64,000 nt of DNA from JBGPLJ01 sp963826145 (GTDB lineage Bacteria > Pseudomonadota > Gammaproteobacteria > Steroidobacterales > Steroidobacteraceae), in contig CAWGVW010000001.1 of NCBI GenBank assembly GCA_963826145.1, forward strand, positions 1,612,001 to 1,676,000, given 5' to 3'. Shown piece after piece: positions 11,683 to 20,871 of this stretch; position 1 is the first letter of the stretch; each line of letters starts with the position of its first letter. Below the pieces are notes generated by a model. That model was not told the origin of the DNA and searched no databases. It saw only the letters and a list, made by a program, of their open reading frames with translations. The translations under genes and the position numbers were made by a program.

Positions 11683-12308
11683 GGGGCCTTCTCCTCTTTT
11701 GCGCTCGTGGGCGCCGGCGTTGGCGTCATCTTCACCATCACGAGTCGATCCGACGCCTTCACCGCCACCTGCTTGCTGGCGTCCTGGGCCTTGAGCCCTT
11801 CGCGACGACGCAGCGTCAGCACAATTGCGGCGACGATTGCGACCAGCAGAATCACCGCTGCGAGTTCGAACGGGTACACATAGTCCGTGTAAAGGACTTT
11901 GGCGAGTTCCTGCGTGTTGCTGTAGCTCGCCGGGTGCGCCACGGGCGCCGCAAACGTCGCGATACCGAGCGCCTTCACTTTCACAACTGCGTAGATTTCG
12001 CCCAGCATCACGCCCGCAACGAGCGCCCCGACGAGCGCGTAGCGTACGAACTGGCCGCGCGCGAGCTCGATCTTGATGTCGAGCATCATGACGACGAAGA
12101 GGAAGAGCACCATCACGGCGCCCACGTACACTAGCACCAGCACGATCGCGAGGAACTCCGCCTCGAGCAGCAGCCAGATGCAGGCGCTGTTGAAGAATGC
12201 GAATACCAGCCAGAGCGCCGAATGCACGGGATTGCGCGCGAGAATCACCCCGAGCCCCGCTACGACGAGGACCGCCGAGAAAAACCAGAAAAGTGCTTCG
12301 ACGAACAT
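11679..12308 (-). CDS. nuoJ: NADH-quinone oxidoreductase subunit J
   Basis: The 209-residue membrane subunit has five hydrophobic segments. AIVLVLVYVGAVMVLFLFVVMML is the conserved third helix, with the Tyr and Gly that form the pi-bulge next to the E-channel. The last 30 residues are a polar tail rich in Pro, Thr and Lys, which is variable in this family. It overlaps nuoK by four bases and lies 25 bp after nuoI. Confidence 0.96.
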   Translation of the reverse strand: MFVEALFWFFSAVLVVAGLGVILARNPVHSALWLVFAFFNSACIWLLLEAEFLAIVLVLVYVGAVMVLFLFVVMMLDIKIELARGQFVRYALVGALVAGVMLGEIYAVVKVKALGIATFAAPVAHPASYSNTQELAKVLYTDYVYPFELAAVILLVAIVAAIVLTLRRREGLKAQDASKQVAVKASDRLVMVKMTPTPAPTSAKEEKAP

Positions 12309-12333
12309 TCGTTGTTGTTTCAGCTGCTGTCGT

Positions 12334-12822
12334 TCAACGATAGCGGGCGTCGGCCGCTTTGTCCGCGGCGATCATGGCTTCATAGCGCTCGCCCACCGCG
12401 AGCAGCTTGTCCTTGGTCATGATGTTCTCGCCCCGGTGCTCCATGTGGTACTCGTGGATGCGAGTTTCGACGATTGCGTCCACCGGGCAGGCTTCTTCGC
12501 AGAAGCCGCAGTAAATGCACTTGAAGAGGTCGATGTCGTAGCGCGTCGTGCGGCGCGTGCCATCCGGGCCGACATCCGACTCGATGGTGATCGCGAGCGC
12601 GGGACACACGGCCTCGCAGAGCTTGCAGGCGATGCAGCGCTCTTCGCCGTTCGGATAGCGGCGCTGGGCATGGAGCCCACGGAATCGCACGGACTGCGGT
12701 GTCTTTTCCTCGGGGTAGCGCAAGGTGACCTTCTTCTTGAAGAAGTTGCGCCCAGTCACGGTCATGCCGATGACGAGTTCCCAGAGGAAGAGCGTCTTGA
12801 TCGAATTTCTCAGGCTTGCCAT
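12334..12822 (-). CDS. nuoI: NADH-quinone oxidoreductase subunit I
   Basis: This 162-residue ferredoxin-like peripheral subunit carries two [4Fe-4S] motifs: CIACKLCEAVCPALAI (about residues 60-75) and CIYCGFCEEACPVDAI (about 99-114). They correspond to clusters N6a and N6b, which pass electrons to N2 in NuoB. An N-terminal amphipathic segment and the RGLHAQRRYPNGEERCI lead-in match the family. The flanking genes are nuoH (9 bp before) and nuoJ (25 bp after). Confidence 0.97.
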   Translation of the reverse strand: MASLRNSIKTLFLWELVIGMTVTGRNFFKKKVTLRYPEEKTPQSVRFRGLHAQRRYPNGEERCIACKLCEAVCPALAITIESDVGPDGTRRTTRYDIDLFKCIYCGFCEEACPVDAIVETRIHEYHMEHRGENIMTKDKLLAVGERYEAMIAADKAADARYR

Positions 12823-12831
12823 GGTTGTGTC

Positions 12832-13926
12832 TCAGCTGCTCCAGGGCCCGAACTTGAGGTAGGCCATCAGGCCCTCGACACCGATCCACACGATCGTCAC
12901 CGGGATCAGCACCTTCCAGCCGAGCCGCATGATCTGGTCGTAGCGGTAACGCGGGAAGGTCGCGCGGATCCAGAGGTACATGAAGAGGAAGACGCAGATC
13001 TTCAGGAAGAGCCAGAAGAAGCTCGGCGTCGCCAGCAATCCGCCGAAACTCTCGAACGGCGAGAGCCAGCCGCCGAAGAAGAACACGGCGACGAGGGTCG
13101 CAATGAGGATCATGTTCGCGTATTCGGGCAGCGCAAAGAGGGTCGCGAAGGTTGCGCCGGAATACTCGACGTGAAAGCCCGCGACGATCTCCGACTCGCC
13201 TTCCGCGACGTCGAACGGCGCGCGATTCGTTTCTGCGACACCCGCGATGAAGTAGACGACGGCGAGCGGTGCGAGCGGCCAGGCGAACCAATGCGTGAAG
13301 CCGCCCGACTGGGCCCGCACGATGTTGCCGAGGTTCAGGCTACCCGCCGCCATCAGGACGCCGATCAGCGCGAAACCCATGGCGATTTCGTACGCCACGA
13401 TCTGGGCCGCAGAACGCATCGAGCCGAGGAATGCGTACTTCGAATTCGTTGCCCAGCCGGCGAGGATGATTCCGTAGACGCCGACACTCGTCATCGCAAG
13501 GATATAAAGGAGTCCCGCATTGATGTCCGCGAGAACGAAATCCGGCGAAAACGGCACGACAGCCCAGGTGACCATCGCGGGCACGAGCGTGATCACGGGC
13601 GCCGCTAGGAAGAGGAACTTGCTCGAGCGCGTGGGAACGATGATTTCCTTCAGGAGCAGCTTGATCACGTCCGCGAAGGGCTGCATCCAGCCGTTCAGGA
13701 ACGCAAAGTCCCTGAGGATCGGCAGGTCGAAGAAGGTGATGCGGTTCGGACCCATCCTGAGCTGCATCCAGCCGAGCACCTTGCGTTCTGCAAGCGTCAT
13801 CATCGCGACCGCGACGATGAGCGGCGCGAGGATGATGACGATCTTGAGCACGATGACGGCAATGCCGGCCCAGATCGGCTGCAAGCCGATGCTCGATTCA
13901 AGCCAGTGCTCGAGTCCGGAGAACAT
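12832..13926 (-). CDS. nuoH: NADH-quinone oxidoreductase subunit H
   Basis: The 364-residue membrane subunit forms much of the quinone chamber. Signature stretches are LAERKVLGWMQLRMGPNR (after the first helix) and AETNRAPFDVAEGESEIVAG with the conserved acidic residues, followed by EYANMILIATLVAVFFFGGW. Eight or nine hydrophobic helices and the usual length indicate an intact protein. It lies 3 bp after nuoG and 9 bp before nuoI. Confidence 0.97.
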   Translation of the reverse strand: MFSGLEHWLESSIGLQPIWAGIAVIVLKIVIILAPLIVAVAMMTLAERKVLGWMQLRMGPNRITFFDLPILRDFAFLNGWMQPFADVIKLLLKEIIVPTRSSKFLFLAAPVITLVPAMVTWAVVPFSPDFVLADINAGLLYILAMTSVGVYGIILAGWATNSKYAFLGSMRSAAQIVAYEIAMGFALIGVLMAAGSLNLGNIVRAQSGGFTHWFAWPLAPLAVVYFIAGVAETNRAPFDVAEGESEIVAGFHVEYSGATFATLFALPEYANMILIATLVAVFFFGGWLSPFESFGGLLATPSFFWLFLKICVFLFMYLWIRATFPRYRYDQIMRLGWKVLIPVTIVWIGVEGLMAYLKFGPWSS

Positions 13927-13929
13927 GAG

Positions 13930-16095
13930 TTAGTACACCGCCGCCGGCGACTGCCCGTCGCGCGTCTTCTGCAGCGCCGGTGCCCGGCGCAGCACGGCGT
14001 CGATCTGGTACATCGGCACGTCGACGGTGCCGGATGTCGCCGCACCGCCGTTGACCTTGAAGCGCCCGCCATAGCGATTGTCGAGCGGCGCCGCCGCTTC
14101 CTTGCGCAGCTCGTCGCGGACTTCCTCGGACGACTGGTACTCGAAGCCCTTGAGGTTCAGGAGATTCCCAAGCACGCGCAGGACTTTCCAGCCTGGGCGC
14201 GCGGCACCGACCGGCTGCGCAGCGCCAGCAAAACTCTGCCAGCGGCCCTCGAGGCTCACGAATGTGCCCGAGGTCTCTGCGAAACTGCCGATCGGCAGCA
14301 GCACATGCGCCGTGCGCCGGAGCTCCTCGGTGACGTATGGCGTACACATGACCACGAATTCGGCCTGCACCAACGCATCAACCGCGCGCTGCGAACCGCA
14401 GTCGGCCTTCGGCTCGATGCCGCCTGACAGCAGGTACGCCTTGCGCGGCGATTCGATCATGGCGCGCGCATCGAGACCCGCCGTACCCTGAGCCTTGCCA
14501 CCCGACGCCCGATGCGGCAGCACACCCGCGAGATGCGCGCCGACCGCGTTCGCACCCTCTGCGAAATAGCCGAGCGTCGCGCCGGTGAGTTCCGCGAGGG
14601 CGGCGGCGAGCGCACGGATTTCAGAATACGCCGCGTGCCGCAGCGCGAGCGCGCCGATGAAGATCGCACGTCGTTCTCCGGCCACAAGTTGTTCCACGAT
14701 GCCGCGTTCGGTTTCGTCTACGGGCGCGCTGGCGACGTCGATATGACCCGGCGCTGCTTTGCCGGTCTTCTCGGCCGCCGCCCGCACGAGCGAAGCCAAT
14801 GACCGTACTGCGCTCTCGCTCACGACAGCCGCCGCGACAGGGAACAGGTAGTCGAATTCTCGCGGATTGACGAAGGACACCTTCGCCCCTGCCCTCGCCG
14901 CCTTGCGGATCCGGTGCGCGATGAGCGGTACCTCGTGACGCAGGTTCGATCCGACGATGAGTGCCGCCTGCAGTCGTTCTATGTCCGCCAGTGCCATGCC
15001 GAGCGTCGGCACGGATGGATCCGCGTCCTGGTCGCGAAAATCCTGTCGTCGCAAGCGATGATCGATGTTCGACGTGCCGAGTCCGCGCGCGAGCCTTGCG
15101 ATGAGGTGTAATTCCTCGAGCGTCGAACTGGGGCTTGCGAGCACTCCGAGTGCGGAGGCACCGTGTCGCGCAACGACCGAATTCAGGCCTTCGGCGGCGA
15201 AATTGAGCGCCTTCTCCCAGTCGACAGGCGCCCATTTGCCGCCTTCGCGGATCATGGGCTCCTGCAGGCGGTCGTCGCTGTAGATGCCTTCGTAGCCGAA
15301 CCGGTCGCGATCCGCGATCCAGGTTTCGTTGATCTCCTCGTTCGGGCGTGGCACAACGCGCATCAGGCGCCCGCGCAGCACATGACCGAAGAGATTCGAG
15401 CCGACGCCATCATGTGGCGAGACGAGCGGCTGCTGCGTCATCTCCCAGGCGCGGGCGCGGAAGCGGAAGGGCTTGGAATTGAGCGCCCCGACCGGGCAGA
15501 GATCGATGATGTTGCCCGAGAGCTCGTGATCGACACTCTTCTCTATATAGGTGCCGATCTCCATGTCCTCCCCGCGCCCCGTGGCGCCCATTTCGGGAAG
15601 ACCGGCGATCTCTGCGCCGAAGCGCACACAGCGGGTGCAGTGGATGCAGCGCGTCATGTCCGTCGACACGAGCGGGCCCAGGTTCTTGTCCTTGACCACG
15701 CGCTTGCGCTCGCTGAAGCGCGCGATGTCGCGGCCGAAACCCATCGCAAGGTCCTGCAGTTCGCACTCGCCGCCCTGGTCGCAGATCGGGCAGTCGAGTG
15801 GATGATTGATGAGCAGGAACTCCATGGTCGCGCGCTGAGCAGCAATAGCCTTCGGCGATTTCGTGAAGATCTTCATGCCTTCGGCGACGGGCGTCGCGCA
15901 GGCCGGCATTGGCTTCGGCGCCTTCTCGACTTCGACGAGGCACATGCGGCAGTTCGCCGCGATGCTGAGCTTCTCGTGATAGCAGAAGCGCGGGATGTAG
16001 AGGCCGGCGGGGTCCGTCGCCTGCATGATCATCTGGCCCTTGCGCGCCTTGAGCGGCTGGCCGTTCACTTCGATGTTGACGAGTTCGTCTGCCAT
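13930..16095 (-). CDS. nuoG: NADH-quinone oxidoreductase subunit G
   Basis: I place the start at ATG 16095 (MADELVNIEVNGQPL), giving 721 residues; an upstream ATG at 16161 would overlap nuoF by 53 bases and adds an unconserved leader. The N-terminal ferredoxin domain holds N1b (CRMCLVEV with flanking Cys), the His-Cys N5 motif HPLDCPICDQGGECELQD and the N4 motif RCIHCTRCVRFG with ICLPVG-type follow-up (DLCPVGALNSKPF). A molybdopterin-oxidoreductase-like domain follows without an active cofactor site. The Cys residues of the extra N7 cluster of E. coli NuoG are absent (SPHDGVGSN in that region). It is shorter than E. coli NuoG (about 900 residues) but normal for the family. Confidence 0.96.
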   Translation of the reverse strand: MADELVNIEVNGQPLKARKGQMIMQATDPAGLYIPRFCYHEKLSIAANCRMCLVEVEKAPKPMPACATPVAEGMKIFTKSPKAIAAQRATMEFLLINHPLDCPICDQGGECELQDLAMGFGRDIARFSERKRVVKDKNLGPLVSTDMTRCIHCTRCVRFGAEIAGLPEMGATGRGEDMEIGTYIEKSVDHELSGNIIDLCPVGALNSKPFRFRARAWEMTQQPLVSPHDGVGSNLFGHVLRGRLMRVVPRPNEEINETWIADRDRFGYEGIYSDDRLQEPMIREGGKWAPVDWEKALNFAAEGLNSVVARHGASALGVLASPSSTLEELHLIARLARGLGTSNIDHRLRRQDFRDQDADPSVPTLGMALADIERLQAALIVGSNLRHEVPLIAHRIRKAARAGAKVSFVNPREFDYLFPVAAAVVSESAVRSLASLVRAAAEKTGKAAPGHIDVASAPVDETERGIVEQLVAGERRAIFIGALALRHAAYSEIRALAAALAELTGATLGYFAEGANAVGAHLAGVLPHRASGGKAQGTAGLDARAMIESPRKAYLLSGGIEPKADCGSQRAVDALVQAEFVVMCTPYVTEELRRTAHVLLPIGSFAETSGTFVSLEGRWQSFAGAAQPVGAARPGWKVLRVLGNLLNLKGFEYQSSEEVRDELRKEAAAPLDNRYGGRFKVNGGAATSGTVDVPMYQIDAVLRRAPALQKTRDGQSPAAVY

Positions 16096-16108
16096 GGCTG
16101 TGCCGATC

Positions 16109-17413
16109 TCAGGCGGCCCGCGAGACGCCGTCAGCGACCATGCTGCGGCCCTTGTGCTCAATCATGTATTCGAATTCGTGGCGGAAGTGCTTGATGGAGC
16201 TCTGCACAGGCCACGCCGCAGCGTCGCCGAGCGCGCAGATCGTGTGGCCTTCGATGCGGTTCGCCACATCGACAAGGAGATTCAGGTCCTCCATCCGCCC
16301 CTCGCCCGCGAGAATCCGCTTCACCACGCGGTTCATCCAGCCCGTGCCTTCCCGGCAGGGCGTGCACTGGCCGCAGGATTCGGATTTGTAGAAGCGCGTG
16401 ATGCGCTCGAGCACCCTCACCATGCAGGTTGTTTCGTCCATCACGATCACCGCCGCGGAGCCGATCGCCGAGCCGATCTTCCTGAGCGCGTCGTAGTCCA
16501 TGTTCGCTTCCATCATCACTGCGCCCGGCACCACAGGAACGGAGAGCCCGCCCGGGATACAGGCTTTCAGCTTGCGTCCGCCCTTCATACCGCCGGCGAG
16601 CGCGAGCAGTTCCTTGAACGGGATACCCATCGGCAATTCGAAATTGCCGGGCTTCGCGACGTGCCCCGAGACGGAAAAGATCAGCGTACCGCCGGAATTC
16701 TGTGGACCGAGCCCCGCGAACCATGCCGGACCCTTGCGCAGGATCGTCGGCACTGACGCGTAGCTTTGCGTGTTATTGACCGTGGTCGGTTTACCGTAGA
16801 GACCGGCAGCGGCCGGGAACGGCGGCTTGAAGCGCGGCTTGCCGGGCTTGCCTTCGAGCGATTCGAGCAAGCCCATTTCCTCGCCGCAGATGTAGGCCCC
16901 TGCGCCAATGAAGCAATGCAGATCAAAGTCGACGCCTGAACCGAGCAGATTCTTGCCGAGAAGCCCGGCCTTGTAGGCTTCCTCGAGCGCCGCTTCAAAG
17001 CGCGGAATCGGCTCGCCCAGGAATTCGCCGCGAATGTAGTTGTAGCCGACCGCCGCACCCATCGCGTAGCCGCCGATCGCCATGCCTTCGATGACCGAAT
17101 GCGGGTTGTAGCGCAGGATGTCGCGGTCGTGGCAGGTGCCGGGCTCGCTCTCGTCCGAATTGCAGACGACATACTTGTCGCCCGGTGCATCGCGCGGCAT
17201 GAAGCTCCACTTCACGCCCGTCGGAAAGCCCGCCCCGCCCCGACCGCGAAGGCCGGAATCTTTGACGGCATCCACCACCTGCATGCGTGGCGGCTTCTCG
17301 CGCAGGATCTTCTCCCATGCGTCGTAACCGCCGATCGAGCGATAGGCGGCGAGTGTCCACGACTTCTCGAGCTTCAACGGCTCGAATACGCAGAGGTTCT
17401 GTTCGTAAGCCAC
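16109..17413 (-). CDS. nuoF: NADH-quinone oxidoreductase subunit F
   Basis: This 434-residue NADH-binding flavoprotein subunit is the electron entry of complex I. The FMN/NADH site is seen in GRGGAGFPTGVKW and GAGAYICGEEMGLLESLEG. The N3 [4Fe-4S] ligands are in ESCGQCTPCREGTGW plus the later Cys in HTICALGD. I chose GTG 17413 (reading MAYEQNL) because it follows the nuoE stop by 8 bp, with TGAGGGG just before it. A more distal start would overlap nuoE in a sequence without similarity to the family. Confidence 0.95.
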   Translation of the reverse strand: MAYEQNLCVFEPLKLEKSWTLAAYRSIGGYDAWEKILREKPPRMQVVDAVKDSGLRGRGGAGFPTGVKWSFMPRDAPGDKYVVCNSDESEPGTCHDRDILRYNPHSVIEGMAIGGYAMGAAVGYNYIRGEFLGEPIPRFEAALEEAYKAGLLGKNLLGSGVDFDLHCFIGAGAYICGEEMGLLESLEGKPGKPRFKPPFPAAAGLYGKPTTVNNTQSYASVPTILRKGPAWFAGLGPQNSGGTLIFSVSGHVAKPGNFELPMGIPFKELLALAGGMKGGRKLKACIPGGLSVPVVPGAVMMEANMDYDALRKIGSAIGSAAVIVMDETTCMVRVLERITRFYKSESCGQCTPCREGTGWMNRVVKRILAGEGRMEDLNLLVDVANRIEGHTICALGDAAAWPVQSSIKHFRHEFEYMIEHKGRSMVADGVSRAA

Positions 17414-17421
17414 GCCGCCCC

Positions 17422-17928
17422 TCACTTCAGCCGGTCGAGGATCTCGTCCACCTTCGAAGGCGTGAGATTCTCGTGAAACACATGGTCGACCATCATCATC
17501 GGCGCGCCAACACAGGCCGCGAGGCACTCCTCTTCCTTCTTGAGGAGAATCCGCCCGTCTTTCGTCGATTCCCCCACCTTGATGCCGAGCTTGCGCTCGC
17601 AATAGGAAAGGATTTCCTCACCGCCATTCAGCATGCAGGAAATGTTCGTGCACACCGACACGTGATGCCGGCCGCAGGGATGCGTCTCGAACATCGAATA
17701 GAAGCTCGCGACCTCGTACACGAGTATGGGGGCGAGGCCGAGATATTCGGCCACCGCGTCCATGAGATCGGGCGTGAGGAATCCGTTGTTCTGCTCCTGC
17801 GCGAAGCGCAGCGCGGACAGCACCGCCGAGCGCTGCTTGCCTTGCGGAAATTTCGCGACCCAGTGGTCGATCTCGTGCCGCGTGTGTTCGGAAAGCAACG
17901 CGATCTTGCCTTTCACTACGGCGCTCAC
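17422..17928 (-). CDS. nuoE: NADH-quinone oxidoreductase subunit E
   Basis: The 168-residue thioredoxin-fold subunit carries the [2Fe-2S] cluster N1a. Ligands are in VCTNISCML and the later ECLAACVGAP. The N-terminal helical domain contains HWVAKFPQGKQRSAVLSALRFAQEQ. The GTG start overlaps the nuoD stop as GTGA. nuoF follows 8 bp downstream. Confidence 0.96.
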   Translation of the reverse strand: MSAVVKGKIALLSEHTRHEIDHWVAKFPQGKQRSAVLSALRFAQEQNNGFLTPDLMDAVAEYLGLAPILVYEVASFYSMFETHPCGRHHVSVCTNISCMLNGGEEILSYCERKLGIKVGESTKDGRILLKKEEECLAACVGAPMMMVDHVFHENLTPSKVDEILDRLK

Positions 17929-19178
17929 CGGTCCACCTCGCCGAAGACAATGTCCTGGCTGCCGATAACCGCGACCACGTCCGCGAGCATGTGCCCTTTC
18001 ACCATCTCATCGATCGACGAGAGATGTGCGAAGCCTGGCGCGCGGCACTTGAGGCGATACGGTTTGTTCGCCCCGTCCGAAACAAGATAGATGCCGAACT
18101 CGCCCTTCGGCGCTTCCACTGCGGCGTAGGTCTCTCCTTCCGGGATGCAATAGCCCTCGGTGAAGAACTTGAAATGATGAATGAGCGATTCCATGTCGCC
18201 CTTCATCTCCTCGCGCGACGGTGGCCGGACCTTTCGCTCCTCGACCATCACAGGCCCCGGATTCTTGCGCAGCCACTCGATGCACTGCTGGACGATGCGG
18301 TTCGACTGCCGCATCTCCGCGACACGCACGAGATAGCGGTCGTAGCAGTCCCCATGCGTCCCGATCGGAATGTCGAAGTCCATGCGGTCGTAGACTTCGT
18401 AGGGCTGCTTCTTGCGCAGGTCCCAGGCGATACCGGACCCGCGGATCATCGGCCCGGTGAAGCCGAGCTGCATCGCCCGTTCCGGCGTGACGACGCCAAT
18501 GTTTACCGTTCGCTGCTTCCAGATGCGGTTGTCCGTGAGGAGCGTTTCGTATTCGTCGACGCAGGCGGGAAAGCGCTTGGTGAAATCCTCGATGAAATCG
18601 AGGAGCGAACCCGACCGACGCTCATTCAGGCGATCGATTTCCCTCTTGTTGCGCCAGCGGGATTCCTGGTGCTTCGGCATGGCGAGCGGGAGGTCCCGAT
18701 AAACACCGCCCGGCCGGTAGTAGGTCGCGTGCATGCGCGTGCCCGACACCGCCTCGTAGCAGTCCATAAGATCTTCGCGCTCGCGAAAGCAATAGAGAAA
18801 AACCGTGAGCGCGCCGATATCGAGCCCGTGCGCGCCGAGCCACATCAGGTGGTTCAGGATCCGGGTGATCTCATCGAACATCACGCGGATGTACTGCGCT
18901 CGTTCCGGCGCCGTGATGCCAAGCAGGCGCTCGATGGCGAGCACGTACGCGTGTTCGTTGCACATCATAGAAACATAGTCGAGCCGGTCCATGTAGCCGA
19001 TCGACTGGTTGTAGGGCTTCGACTCCGCGAGCTTCTCCGTGCCCCGGTGCAGCAGGCCGATGTGCGGGTCCGCCTTGTGGATCACCTCGCCGTCCATCTC
19101 GAGGACGAGTCGCAGCACGCCGTGCGCCGCCGGATGCTGCGGCCCGAAGTTCACGGTGTAGTTGCGGATCTCGTTCAC
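17925..19178 (-). CDS. nuoD: NADH-quinone oxidoreductase subunit D
   Basis: The 417-residue 49-kDa subunit is related to the large subunit of [NiFe] hydrogenases without its metal ligands. Family marks are NFGPQHPAAHGVLRL at the N-terminus, which lines the quinone pocket, and PHIGLLHRGTEKL. RGSGIAWDLRKKQPYEVYD and the C-terminal ADVVAVIGSQDIVFGEVDR complete the match. It forms the quinone site with NuoB. nuoC and nuoD are separate genes here and overlap by four bases. Confidence 0.97.
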   Translation of the reverse strand: MNEIRNYTVNFGPQHPAAHGVLRLVLEMDGEVIHKADPHIGLLHRGTEKLAESKPYNQSIGYMDRLDYVSMMCNEHAYVLAIERLLGITAPERAQYIRVMFDEITRILNHLMWLGAHGLDIGALTVFLYCFREREDLMDCYEAVSGTRMHATYYRPGGVYRDLPLAMPKHQESRWRNKREIDRLNERRSGSLLDFIEDFTKRFPACVDEYETLLTDNRIWKQRTVNIGVVTPERAMQLGFTGPMIRGSGIAWDLRKKQPYEVYDRMDFDIPIGTHGDCYDRYLVRVAEMRQSNRIVQQCIEWLRKNPGPVMVEERKVRPPSREEMKGDMESLIHHFKFFTEGYCIPEGETYAAVEAPKGEFGIYLVSDGANKPYRLKCRAPGFAHLSSIDEMVKGHMLADVVAVIGSQDIVFGEVDR

Positions 19179-19879
19179 TTCTTTTCCCTGAGGGCCGCGT
19201 CGTAGCGGTTGTCGTCGCGGATGACCCGGGGCACGAGGGTGCGCGGCTCGATCGACACCGGCTCGTAGACGACGCGCTTCTTCTCTGCGTCGTAGCGCAC
19301 CTCGACGTTGCCGATGAGCGGAAAGTCCTTACGGAACGGATGACCGATGAAGCCGTAGTCCGTGAGGATGCGGCGCAGGTCCGGATGGCCCTTGAAGAGA
19401 ATGCCGAAAAGATCGAAGGCCTCGCGCTCGAACCAGTTGGCCGAAGCCCAGAGGTCACATACCGAATCGATCATCGGCGGCTCGCCGGGCGTGCAGTAGG
19501 CACGCAGTCGCGCGCGCACGTTATGCGTAATCGAGAGGAGCTGGTAGACGACGGCAAACCGGCCGGCACCCGGATGCGGCGTGCCGTGGAGCGGCATGGT
19601 TTCATCGACGCCCCGCTCCACGCCGCGGCTGAAGCCTGTTGCCGTCGACTCGAGCGTCTTCCACTCGGATTCACCGTAATGGAGATAGTCGATGCCGGCG
19701 ACGTCGATGAGCATCTCGAAACGCAAGTCCTCGGCGTCGCGCAGTGTGCGACAAACCGCGGTGAGGTCGCCGCCCGCCACTTTGTACGCGAGTTCCCCGG
19801 CGAGCGATGGCAGCCTTTCGACCTTGCCAGCCAGTCGCGCCTCGACGGCCGAGGCCATTGTTGTCAGTCGCTCTGTCAC
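19175..19879 (-). CDS. nuoC: NADH-quinone oxidoreductase subunit C
   Basis: The 234-residue 30-kDa peripheral subunit shows the conserved ASANWFEREAFDLFGILFKGHPDLRRIL (split here in reading as ANWFEREAFDLFG, then GHPDLRRILTDYGF) and GHPFRKDFPL near the C-terminus. It has no cofactor and braces NuoD, NuoI and NuoB. An internal Met at residue 8 could be the start instead. It overlaps nuoD by four bases and lies 13 bp after nuoB. Confidence 0.95.
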   Translation of the reverse strand: MTERLTTMASAVEARLAGKVERLPSLAGELAYKVAGGDLTAVCRTLRDAEDLRFEMLIDVAGIDYLHYGESEWKTLESTATGFSRGVERGVDETMPLHGTPHPGAGRFAVVYQLLSITHNVRARLRAYCTPGEPPMIDSVCDLWASANWFEREAFDLFGILFKGHPDLRRILTDYGFIGHPFRKDFPLIGNVEVRYDAEKKRVVYEPVSIEPRTLVPRVIRDDNRYDAALREKK

Positions 19880-19892
19880 GATGGATTCGAAC

Positions 19893-20384
19893 CTATCGGG
19901 TGATCGTTTCGCCGCGGCGGATCTTCTTCTGCAGCTGCAGGATTCCGTAGATCAGCGCTTCCGCTGTCGGCGGGCAGCCCGGCACGTAGACGTCGACCGG
20001 CACGATGCGATCGCAGCCGCGCACGACGGCATAGGAATAGTGGTAGTAGCCGCCGCCGTTGGCGCAGGAACCCATGGAGATCACCCAGCGCGGCTCCGGC
20101 ATCTGGTCGTACACCTTGCGCAGCGCCGGCGCCATCTTGTTGACGAGCGTACCGGCGACGATCATCACGTCGGATTGCCGCGGGCTCGGGCGAAAGACGA
20201 CGCCGAAGCGGTCGAGGTCGTAGCGGGCTGCGCCCGCGTGCATCATCTCGATCGCACAGCAGGCGAGGCCGAAAGTCATCGGCCAGAGCGATCCGGTGCG
20301 CGCCCAGTCATACAGCGCATCCCGCGTCGTGAGAAGAAAGCCCTTGTTCTCGGCGACGGGCTGCAGCGCTTCCGCTAGTCCCAT
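19893..20384 (-). CDS. nuoB: NADH-quinone oxidoreductase subunit B
   Basis: The 163-residue PSST subunit carries the terminal [4Fe-4S] cluster N2: tandem Cys in FGLACCAIEMMHAG, then SMGSCANGGG and VPGCPPTAEAL. It hands electrons to quinone. I prefer ATG 20384, which overlaps the end of nuoA by 10 bp and has GGGAG about 8 nt upstream. An in-frame ATG at 20405 would add seven residues and overlap nuoA further. Confidence 0.95.
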   Translation of the reverse strand: MGLAEALQPVAENKGFLLTTRDALYDWARTGSLWPMTFGLACCAIEMMHAGAARYDLDRFGVVFRPSPRQSDVMIVAGTLVNKMAPALRKVYDQMPEPRWVISMGSCANGGGYYHYSYAVVRGCDRIVPVDVYVPGCPPTAEALIYGILQLQKKIRRGETITR

Positions 20385-20734
20385 TCGAGCGCTCCCTTGC
20401 CCCATTCATAGATGAAGCCGACGACGAGGATCGGCAGGAAAACGGCGAGCACCGCGGCCCATGCGAAATACGGCAAGCCTTTGAAGCCCACCGCGAACGG
20501 TACGAGCAGCGCCGTCTCCAGGTCGAACACGATGAAAAGGATCGCGACCAGGTAGTAGCGCACGTCGAATTTCATGCGCGACTCCTCGAAGGGCTCGAAG
20601 CCGCACTCATAGGGGGATTGCTTTTCGGCGTTCGGCTTGCGGGGCCCGAGCACGTAGCCGAGCACGAGCAGCAGGCAGCCGAATGCGGCCGCAATGCCGA
20701 GGAAAATCAGGATGGGCAGGTATTTTTCGAGCAT
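20375..20734 (-). CDS. nuoA: NADH-quinone oxidoreductase subunit A
   Basis: The 119-residue membrane subunit has three helices and the loop PYECGFEPFEESRMKFDVRYY (Cys-containing, near the quinone chamber), followed by LVAILFIVFDLETALLVPFAV with conserved acidic residues. It is the first nuo gene. Its start is 31 bp from the 3' end of tRNA-Leu, so it may be read through from the tRNA/secG transcript; I saw no separate strong promoter in that gap. Confidence 0.97.
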   Translation of the reverse strand: MLEKYLPILIFLGIAAAFGCLLLVLGYVLGPRKPNAEKQSPYECGFEPFEESRMKFDVRYYLVAILFIVFDLETALLVPFAVGFKGLPYFAWAAVLAVFLPILVVGFIYEWGKGALEWD

Positions 20735-20765
20735 TCGATTACCGCTCGAATTGTAGCAAAGTCTT

Positions 20766-20850
20766 TGGTGCGGACGGGGAGACTCGAACTCCCATGCCTT
20801 GCGGCGCTAGCCCCTCAAGCTAGTGTGTCTACCAATTCCACCACGTCCGC
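20766..20850 (-). tRNA. tRNA-Leu (GAG)
   Basis: An 85-nt class II tRNA with encoded CCA. The 5' end is GCGGACGTGGTGGAATTGG, the anticodon loop CTTGAGG gives anticodon GAG, the variable arm is long, and the T arm GGGAGTTCGAGTCTCCC precedes CGTCCGCACCA. It lies between secG and nuoA. The secG-tRNA-Leu link is widespread in gammaproteobacteria. Confidence 0.96.
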
Positions 20851-20871
20851 GATTCTTGACCGAAGGCGCCT

